Origin: Nitzschia sp. pyKryTriq1
Taxonomy: Eukaryota > Bacillariophyta > Bacillariophyceae > Bacillariales > Bacillariaceae
DNA: 64,000 nucleotides
Direction of reading: 5' to 3'
Assembly (NCBI GenBank): GCA_956465555.1
Contig: OY101125.1
Span: 1,552,501-1,616,500 of the forward strand
The position numbers and the translations under genes were made by a program. Positions within the stretch are counted from its first letter, which is position 1; the number at the start of each line of letters is the position of its first letter. This document shows, piece after piece, positions 1-11,670 of the stretch. Below the pieces are notes generated by a model that was not told the origin of the DNA, did not search any database, and saw only the letters and a program-made list of their open reading frames with translations.

Positions 1-451
1 GCGAGGTGAATGCTGCTCTATCAAAGACCTTGAATGATCGGCCCTCGTGCTGCCAAGAGACAATGTTCGTGAAGCCGCATCGCCCAGCGTCATTTAGCAT
101 ATCATGAAGTTGCCAAGGAAAAAGGGGTATTCCGGTGGGAGCTGTACTAAAAGTTCCGTCTTCCACGTTGTGGTTGTCGTCGTCGTCGTCGTTATGTGGC
201 GGTGGGGGGCTCGTTGGAACAATGTGGTCGACTCTCCTTGTGGTGACGGTGGGTGAGATTCTTGCTGTTGAACAAGCGAATGCCTTCTCACTTTCATCGC
301 TGCCGGTATTTCTTCTGTCGAAATACTGATTGAATGGAGGGTTCAATCGTTGCTCCGTTCGTCGTTGTTCAGCACGGTCAAGACTTGCGTCGTCGTCGTC
401 AGTGCTGGTAGTACCAGCAGTACTGCTGTTGTTCGACGAGGAGATATTCAT
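1..451 (-). CDS. HSF-type DNA-binding protein, 5' part (HSF copy A, cut by window edge)
   Basis: Reading the minus strand from an ATG at 451-449 gives about 150 residues that run off the left edge. The first ~100 residues are disordered (S/T/N/D-rich). After them comes the start of a heat-shock-factor DNA-binding domain, with the segments GIPLFPWQLHDMLNDA, FTNIVSW and GRSFKVFDR. These match the corresponding part of the other HSF copies in the window, closest to copies B and C (FPWQLHDML). The family binds inverted GAA repeats in promoters in the nucleus. The winged-helix recognition part and the conserved intron would lie outside the window. The start is the first in-frame ATG before the disordered N-terminus and is not proven. 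It is the most downstream member of a minus-strand array of six. Confidence 0.85.
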   Translation of the reverse strand, partial: MNISSSNNSSTAGTTSTDDDDASLDRAEQRRTEQRLNPPFNQYFDRRNTGSDESEKAFACSTARISPTVTTRRVDHIVPTSPPPPHNDDDDDNHNVEDGTFSTAPTGIPLFPWQLHDMLNDAGRCGFTNIVSWQHEGRSFKVFDRAAFTS

Positions 452-1960
452 TCTAGTAACAGAAGAGCACGAAGGAGGAGGATCTCTTGTTCGATTACTG
501 CGTTTTGTTGTTCAACGTCGTTTTGATCAGGAATGGCGATGTTTTGTCAATGATAATAATATGGTATAATAGTGCCGAATTAATAATTTGTGAGGCTGCA
601 ACACTTCTTTTGCTCATACAGCACTGGTACTACCACCCCGATGTCCTTCCTCTTCTTCTCGCAGTTAGGACTTCAACCTCGGAGCAAAAACTCCGGCAAC
701 ACGATAGATTTGGAATGAGGTGAGCTGGCGTGTGCGACCGAACGAGAAGTCCGCCGTACAACCAAAATTGATATTTGCGGAAAAACTAAACAATCTACAG
801 ATGTACAGTATTGTACAGGTTCTCGTAGTCTACCACTACCTGGTACTCTCTCTCTCTCTAACCTACCAGTACCTGTACTCTCTCTACCGGTACTCAAATA
901 GTCTACCGGTACCCGTACCGGTACCGGTACTACTACCGTACTACTACCGGTAGAGAGGAGTTGCTGTAGTAGTGTACCAAAGCGTTAGTAATCTCACTTC
1001 AGTATCTCATTACTACTACTACTAATACTACGGCGTAATAGATTGCGGTCGGAATAATAGGACCGAATCAGAAGCTTGAGGGTTCGGCTTCGACGGGAAA
1101 GATAAATAATAGTGAGATAGTAGACCGATTAGATAAACACAACAATAGCCAGACATCATCGTGGTCTTGCTTGCGAGCTGACCTCGGAAGTTTACGCATG
1201 GAAAGACGAACTTGTCTGAATTTTTGTTCCTTACTACTGGGTTCTCATTTTCAAACGTTATATGGTATAACACGTCGATTCTGTAAACGAATTGGATGGA
1301 CGCAACTTCAATTCTTATCATTAAGTGCTATGCCTCTAGTACAATCGAAATACCACCACATCTTTCTTAAGAACGACAAAACAGGACCCTCTACTAGTAG
1401 TGATTATGATAATTCTCCGAAGAAATCAGATCGTCTCCTCATTATTTACCACTATCTCCACGACGGGGAGGGCGGGTACTATTGTACCTCTACTACGCTA
1501 CCGGTACTGTTCCGGTTCCGTATTGTACATTACAGCATATTCTTTCGGTACGTACCGTACCGTACAGTACACTCGTACCGCAGTCACAAAACCCAAACTC
1601 TCAAGCTATTACTTTAGCTACCTAGTTCAATCTACTACGAGTAGAGGGCAGCGAGAATAGGCTGATGGAACGGTCGTTGGTTGCTCCAGATTATTCGTAG
1701 TAGAAGAAGTCTGATATTCACTCACTCGTTGGTGCTGTCTACTAGAGCTAGAGTGGGCCGTCCTTGGTGTTTCGAAATTTTCTTAATAGTAGTATAGGCA
1801 GTACTAAATAGTACTACTAGTAGTACAGGTACACCAAGAATTCGTTGTTGCGCTGCCACTGGTTCTCACGATATTTGACTACATGAATATTATCAAGTAG
1901 CGTGCCCCCTAGTAGGAGCAGTTATTGTCATTCTTGTTGTTGTTGTTGTTCCTCGTCTCC
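452..1960. other. Intergenic, TAC-rich palindromic low complexity
   Basis: No supported gene. The stretch is rich in TAC/GTA words, with ACCGGTACC clusters near 894-955 and 1500-1575 and several TACTAGTA and CTACTACTA runs. Short frames occur on both strands but have no recognisable protein character. Confidence 0.6.
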
Positions 1961-3106
1961 TCATGACGAAGGACAAGAGAGAAATGTCGTCATGATTTCT
2001 TCTGCCACACCTGCGGGCATCGCCATCGTCCTCATTATCATGCTGCTGGGGGGGCTGCGAACAATAGGTACAGGATGAGGACACGCCTTCCAACTAATGA
2101 GGTCATCGAGATCTTCTTCCGAAAAGGGAATAGGTTCAAATTCGTTGTCATATTGGCAGTCATCATAAGAGAATGGAGCCGGAATTGTCGCGCCAGAAGT
2201 AGTCCTCGTGTTGCTGCTGTTGTGAATTGGCTTCGAAGTATGTACAAGAAGAGGGGTTGTCGTCGAAGCATTGGGAATTTGATTGCTGTGCAGCATGTTC
2301 ATAAAGGAATCAAATGATTCTTCTTGGTGGTGGGTATTGGAGCAAAAATTATGATCTGAGAGTGAGAACCAGTCAGATGAAGAACTCTCCATAATATTTC
2401 GGACAAGATCCGATTTTGGAATGGATGAGACGACGATCGGTGCCTTCTTGTTGTCCTCCTTCTTGTTTCGCAAGATTGTCTCTCTATTCTCATATTTATT
2501 CTTTCGACAAGCAGGCACTTCTTCTCTCCTCTTGGTTTTCGAGGGCCCCAATGACGACAAGGATCGTCGTTTGTTGATGATGGTCGTATTATTATTGTGA
2601 TGCTGCTGCTGCAGACGATCACTCTTTGTCGTCGTCTTTGCCGTCTTGGAGGAGCGTGTCATGAAACGGCACAAGTCCGAATTACCACGGAATAAAAGAT
2701 CATGGGTATAAGCTCCCTTGTTCAGGGCTCTTGTAGCTGTCTCCATTTTGAAACCATACATGTTTACTGTCGTTCAAGAATAGGCGTATAAATTATCGTG
2801 AGTTCGGCACATCATATCTTCTTCTAATATTATCTTTGTATAGCACTTACATTGCCGTTGAAAGGATTTGAACTGCTTCTGCCCGTGAAAGTACTTGGGA
2901 ATAATCTCAGAGAGCGCATCCCTATCATGTACTCGAAAGGAGCGGCCGTCTTCATCCCAACATACAATATGGACGAAATGGCACTTCTCGGCGCCGTTGA
3001 GCATGTCGTGAAGTTGCCAGGGAAACAGAGGAATGCCCGTCGTGCAGGGTCTAATCTGCTCCACTTCTTGTTGCTGCTGTGTGCTCGATGGACCAAACAT
3101 CATCAT
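1961..3106 (-). CDS. HSF-type transcription factor (copy B)
   Basis: Two exons, 3106-2851 and 2766-1961, give 353 aa. The 84-bp intron (2850-2767) starts GTAAGT and ends ACAG, and splits the Leu codon of FQRQ-L-NMYGF, restoring the classic HSF wing sequence. The DNA-binding domain is at the very N-terminus: GIPLFPWQLHDML, then FVHIVCW, GRSFRVHDR, IIPKYFHGQ and FKSFQRQLNMYGF. It is followed by KGAYTHDLLFRG and LCRFM, the usual basic post-domain segment. The remaining ~200 residues are H/N/S/T-rich with an acidic FEPIPFSEEDLDDL stretch near the C-terminus that could be an activation patch. No clear heptad-repeat oligomerisation region was seen. Nuclear DNA binding at heat-shock elements is inferred from the family. 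Three ATGs lie in a row at 3106-3098. Confidence 0.9.
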
Positions 3107-4200
3107 GGACGGCTTCTAGCCTTCTTCCAAGGAGCGGAGGATACTTTTATGAGATGTAGTGTATATGCTTTGTGTTTGTTGTATCTTAGTTTACATTTTT
3201 TGGCCGATGGGTTACTGAACAGGAGGGTTGTTGCAACAAGAGACTTGGCAGACTTCTTGGTTACAGATCTGAGAATAAATAATAAAAGGGAACCGAAGCC
3301 TGAAGATCCACGAGGACTGCTATCCTTCTGGCTGACCTTTTGTGAATATGCCCCTGGCAGCTAGTGAATTATTGTTTCTTCAAATAAAATGCGAACTTCG
3401 ATCCACCACGCACGGCTGGTGTTCCGAATAGTTGCAATTTTCAATTATTGAACACTGTGGAAGTGCCTGAAGAACGCTTCTTACCAGAAAGACGCAAAGG
3501 CCGGGTTAATATTTATGAGATGTGCAACTCCGAATGGTTTGAGTTTCGTATGATGTACTTCGTACGAGTACTGAGTAGTGGACGAATAGTTGCAGATCTC
3601 GGGAGAATAGTTGCAGATCTCGGACAATACATTACTCTGAAGGGCTCTTTGAATCCGAAGCTTGAACTTTTTGTGAAAATGCCCTGGCGGGAATCTGGTG
3701 AGAATTGTTGTTTTTGCAAACATTAATAAAATGCGAACTTCGATCTACCACGCACGGCTTGTGTTCTGCTACTTGCGAAGTCAAAATTAATGAACCCGGT
3801 GAACGCTTCTTGCCAGAAAGACATAGGGGCGGAATACCAATAGAACAACGAGCGTCACATTTCGATACACCTCTACTACTAGCTCTTAGTAGGTCTACTA
3901 GAGAGTAGAATAGTAGAGGGAGAGGGAATGTTACGCGGAAGAAGTATACGGTATTGTTCGCTTGATTCGAACAAATTAAAGTATAAAGAGGAGTACTAGT
4001 AGATGGATAGTATGAAATGATTATTGAAAATGTACCCGCCCCCGCTGGTGGTGGTAATCCGACCTCCCTCCTTCTTGGCTTCTAGCTACTACTACTTCGG
4101 CGAGGTCTACAGCGCGATGGACTTTGTGTGATGCTGATGCTTTTCTTGTTTTGAGGTGCCGCGGCGGCGATAGTTGCTGTGGAGACAACAGCGATCGTCC
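3107..4200. repeat. Intergenic with a diverged direct repeat
   Basis: No gene recognised. A segment at about 3341-3505 recurs in diverged form at about 3669-3830. Both copies share an AATAAAATGCGAACTTCGAT core, a CCACGCACGGCT core and the end GAACGCTTCTT.CCAGAAAGAC. A small tandem repeat (GAATAGTTGCAGATCTCG, twice) lies between them at about 3583-3620. This could be two decayed copies of a short mobile or satellite unit. Confidence 0.55.
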
Positions 4201-5555
4201 TCACCACGCGCGGCACTGCTGCTCTTGTTCATAAACGAAGCGGATGGGCTCAAAGTCGTCCACCAAAAGGTCTTGTTCTTGTTTGTCGCCCATAGCAAAC
4301 AACGAAGAAAAAGAATGAGTAGTAGTAGCGGAATTGACCAAAATTGGCGTTACTTCTTCCATCTTGTCATCATCGCTGTCATTCATCTTGAAGAAAGCAT
4401 AGCACATTTCCATCTCGTCTTCGCCTATGGTGCCCTCGACTTGTAAAGCTTGCGTCTTCGAAGCCCCTTGTTGTTCGTCCATCATGACGGAAAGCGCGTT
4501 TTGACGCAGCTGGTGGTTACTATGAATAAAGGGACGTCCACTACAGTGGAAAGATGTGGACGATTCTGTTCTCAAGGCTCGGAAAGAATCAAGGATAGCT
4601 TTGCGAGAAGTCTGACTGCGCGACAATGATTGCTCAAGCGTTCTTGATGACGAGCCTGCACTGCTGCGGCTAATACAAGGATTTGGCATAGTGAAGATTT
4701 CGTTCCTGTTGGAACTAGATTCTGTGTTCCAACTATCCATCGGCGGTGGGGATCGATTGAGCATTCGGCGCAGTGCCAAGGGGCACGTTTCTGCGCGTCG
4801 AATACCACGTTGGATGTCGTCGCTGTAGTGACCGTGGTGGGAAGCGTATTGTTTGTTGTTGTAATGGCGGTGGAGGCGGCTGCTGCTGTGATCGTTTCCT
4901 TGCTCCAATCTCTTTTGTTGAAGGTTTTCCGAAGAAGCAGATCGGCCTTGTTTCTTGGCCGTGGCGCGCATCATGAAACGACAAAGGTCAGTCTTCCCGC
5001 GCTCCAAGAGGTCATGGGTATACGCCCCCTTTTGAGCTCCCGTTGTGAACATTTTAAAGCCATACATATTCACTATGACGATATTATGATAATGTCAGGA
5101 AAAGAACTCAAGAAAGGAGGACGAGAGATAGTTCCTCCAAGTGGTGGATCCTCGAACGAGTCCTTACTTACATTGGCGTTGGAACGACTTGTAATGTTTC
5201 TGGCCATGAAAGTAGCTGGGGAGAATTGTAGTAATGAACGCATTCCTGTCGTGCACCCTGAAAGATCTACCTCCTTCTTCCCATGATACTATGTCAGTGA
5301 AGCCATCCGCCTCGGCGTCGTGAAGCATATCATGGAGCTGCCAAGGAAAGACTGGAATTCCCGTGGCCTCCGTCTCATATCCGCTATGATTGATTGAGAA
5401 GGATGTTTCCGGTTCAATACTGTCTGCTGTAGAACAAAGAGGAGTGCATTTCGTTAGCAAGGACCAACATCACTCTCGCAGTACTCTAAAATGATCGTAC
5501 CAGCAGTATCCTCGATTTCGTCGTTTTGCTGCATCATGAAATAGCCTTCGCTCAT
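4201..5555 (-). CDS. HSF-type transcription factor (copy C)
   Basis: Three exons (5555-5501, 5426-5172, 5072-4201) give 393 aa. Intron 1 (5500-5427, 74 bp) has GTACGA, a CTAAC branch-like site and TTCTACAG. Intron 2 (5171-5073, 99 bp) sits at the position conserved in every complete HSF copy here, inside the Leu of FQRQ-L-NMYGF. Exon 1 starts at an ATG encoding MSEGYFMMQQNDEIEDT. Without it the domain exon has no ATG. The domain shows GIPVFPWQLHDML, FTDIVSW, GRSFRVHDR, ILPSYFHGQ and YKSFQRQ. After it come KGAYTHDLLERG and LCRFMMR, then a long S/R/Q-rich tail and an acidic end. Copy C is most like copy B, so the two probably arose by recent tandem duplication. The role as a nuclear HSE-binding regulator is inferred from the domain. 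Confidence 0.9.
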
Positions 5556-6784
5556 GCTGTTTGGAATGTTTGTGCGGTTGAATGCGTCTTCTTCACAGTA
5601 ATGCTCGTCCAAATTCTATTTTGTGACAGCTCGAAATACACAACATCCACTCATTTTTGTAAAACATGTTGATATATGATGCAGGACTTCTCATTCGGTT
5701 TCGCCTGTATGTACCTTCATTCCGAGCACACAGAAAGAACAGTAATCTAGTCTTCCGTCCGTACTGTCTTGTATGGCCTTTTTGCCTCCGTGACGCACGA
5801 GTACTTCTTTTATTGCGTCCAACTTTCGTACGACCAGTTTACTGTATCTTGTAGGGCCTTTTTGCGTTGGTGACGAGTACTTGCGTCCATCATCTACCAG
5901 TACCAGCCAGTACACTTGTACGCACGCACGACGAGGGGCGCGGGATAGATGATGATAGAGAGCATAAATGTCACATTTATTTCTTCGCCATTCTTCTTCT
6001 TGCTGCTTCGGTCCGTACGAACTATCGAACTTTCGAGAATGACTTTGACTAGTATTTCTTCGTTTAAATAAAAAGAGACGCCATTCTTCTTCTTGCTTCT
6101 CAGCTTCGGTCCGTTCTTTCGAGAATGACTTTGACTAGATACTCGTACCGGTACAGTAGTACGACGGTACATGCAGCGTTATGGTTCTTTGTTGAAGAGG
6201 GGTACCATACCGGTAGATTAGTCTACTTGGTGGGGAAAGCAGTTCAATTGAGAATTTACCCAGCCCCGCCAGATTCTCGTTCGTGATTACCACAATCGCC
6301 CCCCTTCTTCTTTGAGGCTTGAGCCTTGATGAGGCTTGAGGCTTGAGTAGGTCATCAGTCATCAGAGTCAGTCGTTGAGTCGTTGTCTCGTGACTGACCA
6401 CGACTGACTCACTCCGCAGTATCATAGCATCACAGCAGCACGCTTACGCCACCATCGTTGTCGAAGAGCATACCACCGGCTACCGGTACCGGTAAGATGA
6501 GTACAGTACAACAACAACATCGATGGACATCCAAACGGCCGTTTCCTCCTCCGACGAAACCCTCAATCCATCATTGCTGCCAGATTTCACTCTAGGGTCA
6601 TAATGCATGGTTGCAGTGGTTCATTTTACGACCTACTACCTAGTACTAGGTGTCGACTCAAGCTTGTTCCTGGATGAAGAACTAAAACGATGTACTAATT
6701 TTTAGCTATAGCTTATTTTATCACTCTTCGTACCACAAGCTACATGGCAAGTTAGTATATCATATGATTAGCATATTGCTGAAT
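5556..6784. repeat. Intergenic with two diverged tandem duplications
   Basis: No gene seen. Two local duplications lie here. GGCCTTTTTGC..TGACG...ACGAGTACTT occurs at about 5775-5815 and 5855-5890. A GCCATTCTTCTTCTTGCT...TCGAGAATGACTTTGACTAG unit occurs at about 5989-6051 and 6080-6139. The second unit carries the heat-shock-element-like site described separately. It is the upstream region of HSF copy C and lies beyond the 3' end of the hydrolase gene. Confidence 0.5.
6027..6039. promoter_or_regulatory. Three-unit heat-shock element
   Basis: The bases read GAA-CT-TTC-GA-GAA, a perfect three-unit HSE (nGAAnnTTCnnGAAn). It lies about 470 bp upstream of the start codon of HSF copy C. The duplicated unit near 6114-6125 keeps only TTC-GA-GAA, with GTT in place of the first GAA. 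HSEs are the known binding sites of HSF proteins, so control by an HSF is an inference. Confidence 0.5.
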
Positions 6785-8117
6785 TTAGGCGCGCTGCAAA
6801 ACCCAGGAGATGACACTGTCACAAACTTTGGACGTGACTTCGGGAACGTCTTGAAAGAGTTGATGATATCCTCCCGGTACAATCTCCAAGTCCTTGTCTA
6901 GGGACGAGGCGTCTTTTGCCAGTTGTTTTACTGCATTCGTATCGACGCGAGTGTCGTGTTCTCCCATGATAATTTTCAAAGGAACCTTTACCGAATCAAA
7001 CGATTGATTGATCTTGTCCATGGTTGTCAAAAAGGACGCGGCCATACCCAAACGGGGCGGGAGCTTGGCCGCTTCTTGGACAAACGGATCGTTCCGACTA
7101 GTCTGGGCCCATACTTTATCACCAAAGGCCAAATCAAACGTGGACATGAAATCCGTTCCCGGCATTTTTAACAGTGGAAAGAATTTTGCAAGAAAGCCAA
7201 GAACGAAAATCACTGGTTTGGGAGGCATCATTTCCGCTGTAAATATTTAATGTGGTTGCGGTGGTGCGGCGGTGGTGTGAGGAGTGAGATGGTGAGTTTG
7301 TTGGGAAGCATAATGTCTAACAAACATGCCGGTATACTATATATATCGCACTTCTGTAGTCAATATGGAGCAAGAACCTGGAAGTCAACGTACGCAGAAT
7401 CTTCACCGCCGGTCCTGTCAAAATGTATCCATCCGCCAGGTTCCCGTGTTCCAGTTTTTCTTGTTCCCGAAGCGACTGTGCCAATACCACAAATCCTCCC
7501 GCGGATTCCCCCATGGCAAACACCTTTTTGCCCGGAAATTCGTCTCGGACTTGTGTGAGAACTTTGGTAAAGTCGTCGCAGACGGTTTCAATGGAATCGA
7601 AATATCCTCGATGCATAATATTATTAAGGCCTTCACTGTACGAATATCCACTTCCAATTTGGTCGTAGGCTACCACGGCGATCCCTGCTTTCGACAGTGC
7701 CTGCCCCATGATATCCGAATATCCCGAATGGAATCCCGCACCGCCGTGAAGAAACAACACTACAGCTTTGACAGCATCAGCATCAGCATCAGTAGCAGCA
7801 GGAGATGATGATGATTCTTCCTCATCATCTCCTTCGCGGGGAGCCGGCGGCGGAAGCCAGCGACGGACAGCTAGCTTATACCCTTGGGTGGAGGTCGTAA
7901 ACTCTTCCGGTTTGCCCAAAAGAGGATAGTAGAGTTGTTGAAGCAGGCAGGTGTCACTGTTAGTACCGTCTGCCTCGTCGGGACTGCAATTGTTGCTGTT
8001 GCTGTTGCTGTTGTCATTCGCCAAGGAAGGAGCCGCCGCCATCATGCCGAGGATCAACAATAATGATAATGGCAAAATAATAGCAAACATAATACTGCCG
8101 GTAGTAATGCGTATCAT
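6785..8117 (-). CDS. Secretory alpha/beta hydrolase, monoacylglycerol-lipase-like
   Basis: Two exons (8117-7394 and 7236-6785) give 391 aa. The intron (157 bp) runs from GTACGT to TTTACAG. Residues 1-33 look like a signal peptide or anchor (long I/L core, then AAAPSLA). A disordered linker follows. The catalytic fold has an oxyanion HGG at 124-126, the nucleophile elbow G-E-S-A-G with Ser205, Asp336 in GEHD and His366 in GGYHQLF. This is the full Ser-Asp-His triad in the order of the Hydrolase_4 / monoacylglycerol lipase (serine aminopeptidase S33-like) family. The likely reaction is hydrolysis of a lipid or other ester; the substrate is unknown. It sits inside the HSF array with no obvious functional link to it. 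Confidence 0.88.
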
Positions 8118-8429
8118 AGCAGTGAGACTTGTCCTGATCTGCTGTTCATCGTCGTCGTCAACGCATATATATTATTTATATAAAAAACAGCGACAAGAAC
8201 AATTCAAGTATGTGGTCTCCTTTCTACTATTACAAGTACCAGTGCTCCGAGTGCGTGCCGTGCGTGGAGAAAAAAGGTCGTAATTCTCATCTTCTAATAA
8301 TATCGATAAGATACCAGCAGCAGCCAATCAACCTGTGGTCTTTGGTGTCTTCTTCTTGCGAATGCACAGAAAATATCGGTATGATACGTGTACTTGTTGA
8401 GTGCTAAGTACTGGTACTTCGTACCGGTA
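8118..8429. other. Intergenic upstream of the hydrolase
   Basis: AT-rich stretch near 8166-8190 (ATATATATTATTTATATAAAA), about 50-75 bp before the hydrolase start, could serve as a TATA-like promoter. No gene seen. Confidence 0.35.
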
Positions 8430-9620
8430 GGTACAGTGGCGACATGGGTTCGCCATCCACGATACAGTACCTGGTACTGATTGCTGTGGCACGAAAGAAG
8501 TCTCGAACCTGCTCTCGTAGATTTAGGCCGACCCTTATGCGCCGATCTGCCCCTGCCCCATGGATGATCCGCCGGTCAAAATTCTTGGCACGGTACACAT
8601 TTCTACAGGGGCCTACGGCAAATTGTCTCTGTACAAGCCTCGTATGCTCTGGTACAGGACGTCATCATTCTACGATCAACTTCGCGCCCATTCTTTTGGC
8701 TGCAGGTCGGATTCCAGCGATGTGGCGAAAACGATGCGACGATGATGATGATGATGATGATGACCGGAATTCATTCATTTCATTCATCCACGCCCATTGC
8801 CTCATCTTGAATGAGAGTTATCTAATCTATGCTCCTGTACCCGTACTTTATCATTGGAGACTCGATCGTTATTGGGAACATCGCGTGAATGCCTTTGACG
8901 AAAATCTCTTTATCACCATCCGTCCGACCGATTGGGTGCCAGGCCAAGACGCAATACCCGTTGTTGCTAGCATTTTAGACGCTACCTACACACGATCTTC
9001 CAAGTCCCAATCACCCAACGACAAGAGCACCCATGGGCCATGATTTCCAGGATTATGTCAGCACCTCCTTACCTTCTTGGGAACGTTCTCTTCTCGATGG
9101 TGTACAATTCACAACCTCTGCCACAGAACTGATGCATCAGCTACAATGCCACCCAACCAGTACACGGTTAATCCTCGTATCCAACGGTTCACAACGCGGC
9201 AACTCCATGAGTTTCGGCTGGTACTTTGGTACGAATCAAGAAGAAAAGCTCGCTACTAACTATGGCCCAGGATTCGGCGAGCCTAGTTCTCACTGCGCAG
9301 AAGCATGGTGCAAGTTGTCCGGCTACATTTTTATCCGTCATCTTCAACAGTACACCATGATGCAATTGCCGTCAAATTGACTGGACTTAGTAGCAGACAA
9401 CGAAGGTCTCACAACTCGGGTAAACCAGCGGAAACAGTACAAAGTCGTGTACGCAAATGCCTCTCTAGCTCCTGATTGGCACAATACCGAACAGATCCAT
9501 TCTACGGCCCAAGCACTATCCAAACCCACTCTCTTGGCTGTTGCTTTCTTGCTTGGCGGATCGGCCGTTAGCCATTTGCGATGACTGGCAGGCGTCCGAT
9601 CCTCCGGGCGACAATTCAAT
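8430..9620 (+). mobile_element. Retroelement fossil with RNase H-like region
   Basis: Broken remnant, plus-strand orientation. Conceptual translation shows an RNase H-like part near 9160-9450 (LVSNGSQRG, FGWYFG, CAEAWCKLSG, then VADNEGLTTRV), and an upstream linker with TDWVPGQDAIPVV near 8930. The order matches retroelements in which an RNase H domain follows reverse transcriptase. The class (LINE-like or other) is uncertain. Ends are approximate; several breaks and an embedded simple repeat suggest an old copy. It may belong to the same broad family as the fossil at 23.1-25.2 kb. Confidence 0.55.
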
Positions 9621-10070
9621 CTCCGTCTGTCCGTCCCATCAAGCTCGCAACTGGGACGCTCTCTGCTCTCTACTGCGTCTGCACGCGACAAGCTACTGTA
9701 GCCCAAAGGGTTTTCTCTCCGTTCAGTCTATTCTCCCATCACGAATTTACTGTAGTACTGCGATGCGGATCTTTCTTCTTCATCATGGGCACTGCGCGTG
9801 ATGTATCTGAAGACGACGCGACAATAATATGTCATGTTCAAGAACAACAACAACAACAACATCACCCTCCTATACAGCTGCTGGGATGCTGGAGGATGAT
9901 ACTGGTAGCATGGCGAAGTGCTGCTGGCACAACATGCTGGGCTTGCCTTGTTGTTGGTCAAAGTACAGCAGTACTCGTGGGACGAGGAGCCTCCCTGAAC
10001 TACTATATTCAGCAAACAACAACAAGATGAAATGTACTATTATATATTCGGTGATGATGATCATCCTTCA
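9621..10070. other. Intergenic between retroelement fossil and HSF copy D
   Basis: No gene recognised; several short frames on both strands are composition-driven. Confidence 0.4.
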
Positions 10071-11670
10071 CTACAAAGTGATGGTGCTGATGACGCTGAA
10101 CAAGTCACCATCACCATCTTCGCTGCTGCCAAAAATGGAATCGATATCCTCGATATCGCCGATATCGCCGATATCGCCGAGGATATCGAAATCAATATCA
10201 TCGTCCTGCTGGGGCTGCTGCTGGAATGGATGATGATAGACGACTTCTTGTTGAATACCACCACCAGAACTCATCGGAGGAGGGGGAGTGCATGCAGTGG
10301 AAGTGATGCCAGCTGCTGCAGTAGTAGTAGTAATAGTATCGTCCGACGGTGCGAACAACGACGGACAGTTCAGTGCTGTTGGGGCGAGGAGTAGCATCAT
10401 CCTACTACGAGGTGGTGTGCTGCTGAGATCATTCAGAGTGGATGCACTCAGAGCTATAATCTTCTCTGTGTATCGTTGTCTGTCAACTGTTGTCATGCAA
10501 GGCACAGCGCGTTGAAGCGCCTCGAGCATTTTCTTGGTACTGGAGAGGTCATGGTCCCGCCGTCTATTGATCATATGTTCTTCCAGGAGATTCACCATTT
10601 CGGTGGAATGATCATCTGACCAGCTTGCAGAAGATCGGCCACTGCCACTGCTGCTGCTGCTGCTTTCATTCGACCAAACAATATTTCTTGTCGAGACGGT
10701 GGGTGCCATCTGCTTACTGCTTGGATTTCCCACTGGCGTTGGGCGGCTGGGGTCATTTCTCACCAGTCCCTGGTGGTATTGCGTCTGCTGCTGTCCTTCT
10801 TGTTTTAGGACAGGAGCCGCCGACGGAGCGAAACGAGACGAAAAGGAGGACGATGACTGACGGTGCTGCTTCTGTTCTTGTTGTTGTTTTGTGCGGCATC
10901 CATCAACAACAACAACAACACGCTTGCTTTTGATCTTGGTACGAACCATGGAATTACACATGCTCGGTTTACCTCTGACAAAAAACTTGTGCGTGTAGCC
11001 TCCCTTGTTGGGCTCGTTGTTGATCCTTGTGAAGCCGTAAATATTCACTGAAGGATCATCATTGATTGGTTGGTTGGTTGGTTGGTTGATTGGTTGATTG
11101 GTTGATTGATTGATTGATTGATCGAGCAGTGAGCCAGTGTGGGAACAATACCAGGAACAAAAGGTGAGAACATCGCTATTAGTACTACACGGCTACTATT
11201 AGGAAACGAGCGAGGCATCATCACCAGTTCGGTATACGACAGCAGTAGTACTTACATTGGCGTTGGAAAGATTTGTACTGCGACTGCCCTCGAAGGTAAA
11301 TTGGCAGGATTTCATTAACAAAGTGATGCATGTCATGAACTTTGAAGGATTTGCAGTCGTCCAGCCAAGACACTACATGGGCGAATCCTTTGGGCTCGGC
11401 GTCATTCAACATATCATGGAGGCGGAATGGAAAGGCCGGGAGTTGTCCCGTGCTGATTGAAGCAGCAGCAATCTCTGCTGGTGGAAAAAGGAGTATCTTC
11501 GCCTCACACTCGGTTGAAACGATTGGGAATCGTCGCTCCGGCGATAGTGACAGTTCTTGTTGAATGCTTGTTTGAATGCTTGTACTAGTACTAGCACCAG
11601 CCAAAGTACCGAGGCTTCTTGGCTGATAGTACGGGCGCTGCTGATCTTGTTGACGATTCGTCTTCAGCAT
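10071..11670 (-). CDS. HSF-type transcription factor (copy D)
   Basis: Two exons, 11670-11256 and 11047-10071, give 463 aa. The 208-bp intron is again inside the Leu codon of FQRQ-L-NIYGF. Residues ~75-165 are the HSF DNA-binding domain (LPAFPFRLHDML, FAHVVSW, KSFKVHDM, ILPIYLRGQ, YKSFQRQLNIYGFTR), followed by KGGYTHKFFVRGKP. A second conserved block appears further on, MLEALQRAVPCM..VDRQRYTEKI.ALSASTL. It is shared with copies E and F and is probably a helical oligomerisation or partner-binding segment. The C-terminus is acidic, with a GDI repeat encoded by tandem GATATCGCC units (about 10140-10185) and likely activating. The intron carries an unusual (GATTGGTT)n-type repeat at about 11070-11122. 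Confidence 0.9.
11070..11122. repeat. GATTGGTTGGTT simple repeat inside HSF copy D intron
   Basis: A run of GATT/GGTT tetranucleotide units lies just inside the 3' half of the intron of HSF copy D, near its acceptor. It explains why this intron is the longest of the set (208 bp against 84-149 bp). Confidence 0.8.

Noticed and set aside
11070-11122. GATTGGTT repeats considered as a telomere-like or CRISPR-like array
   Set aside because: Units are simple tetranucleotides without spacers and lie inside a spliced intron.
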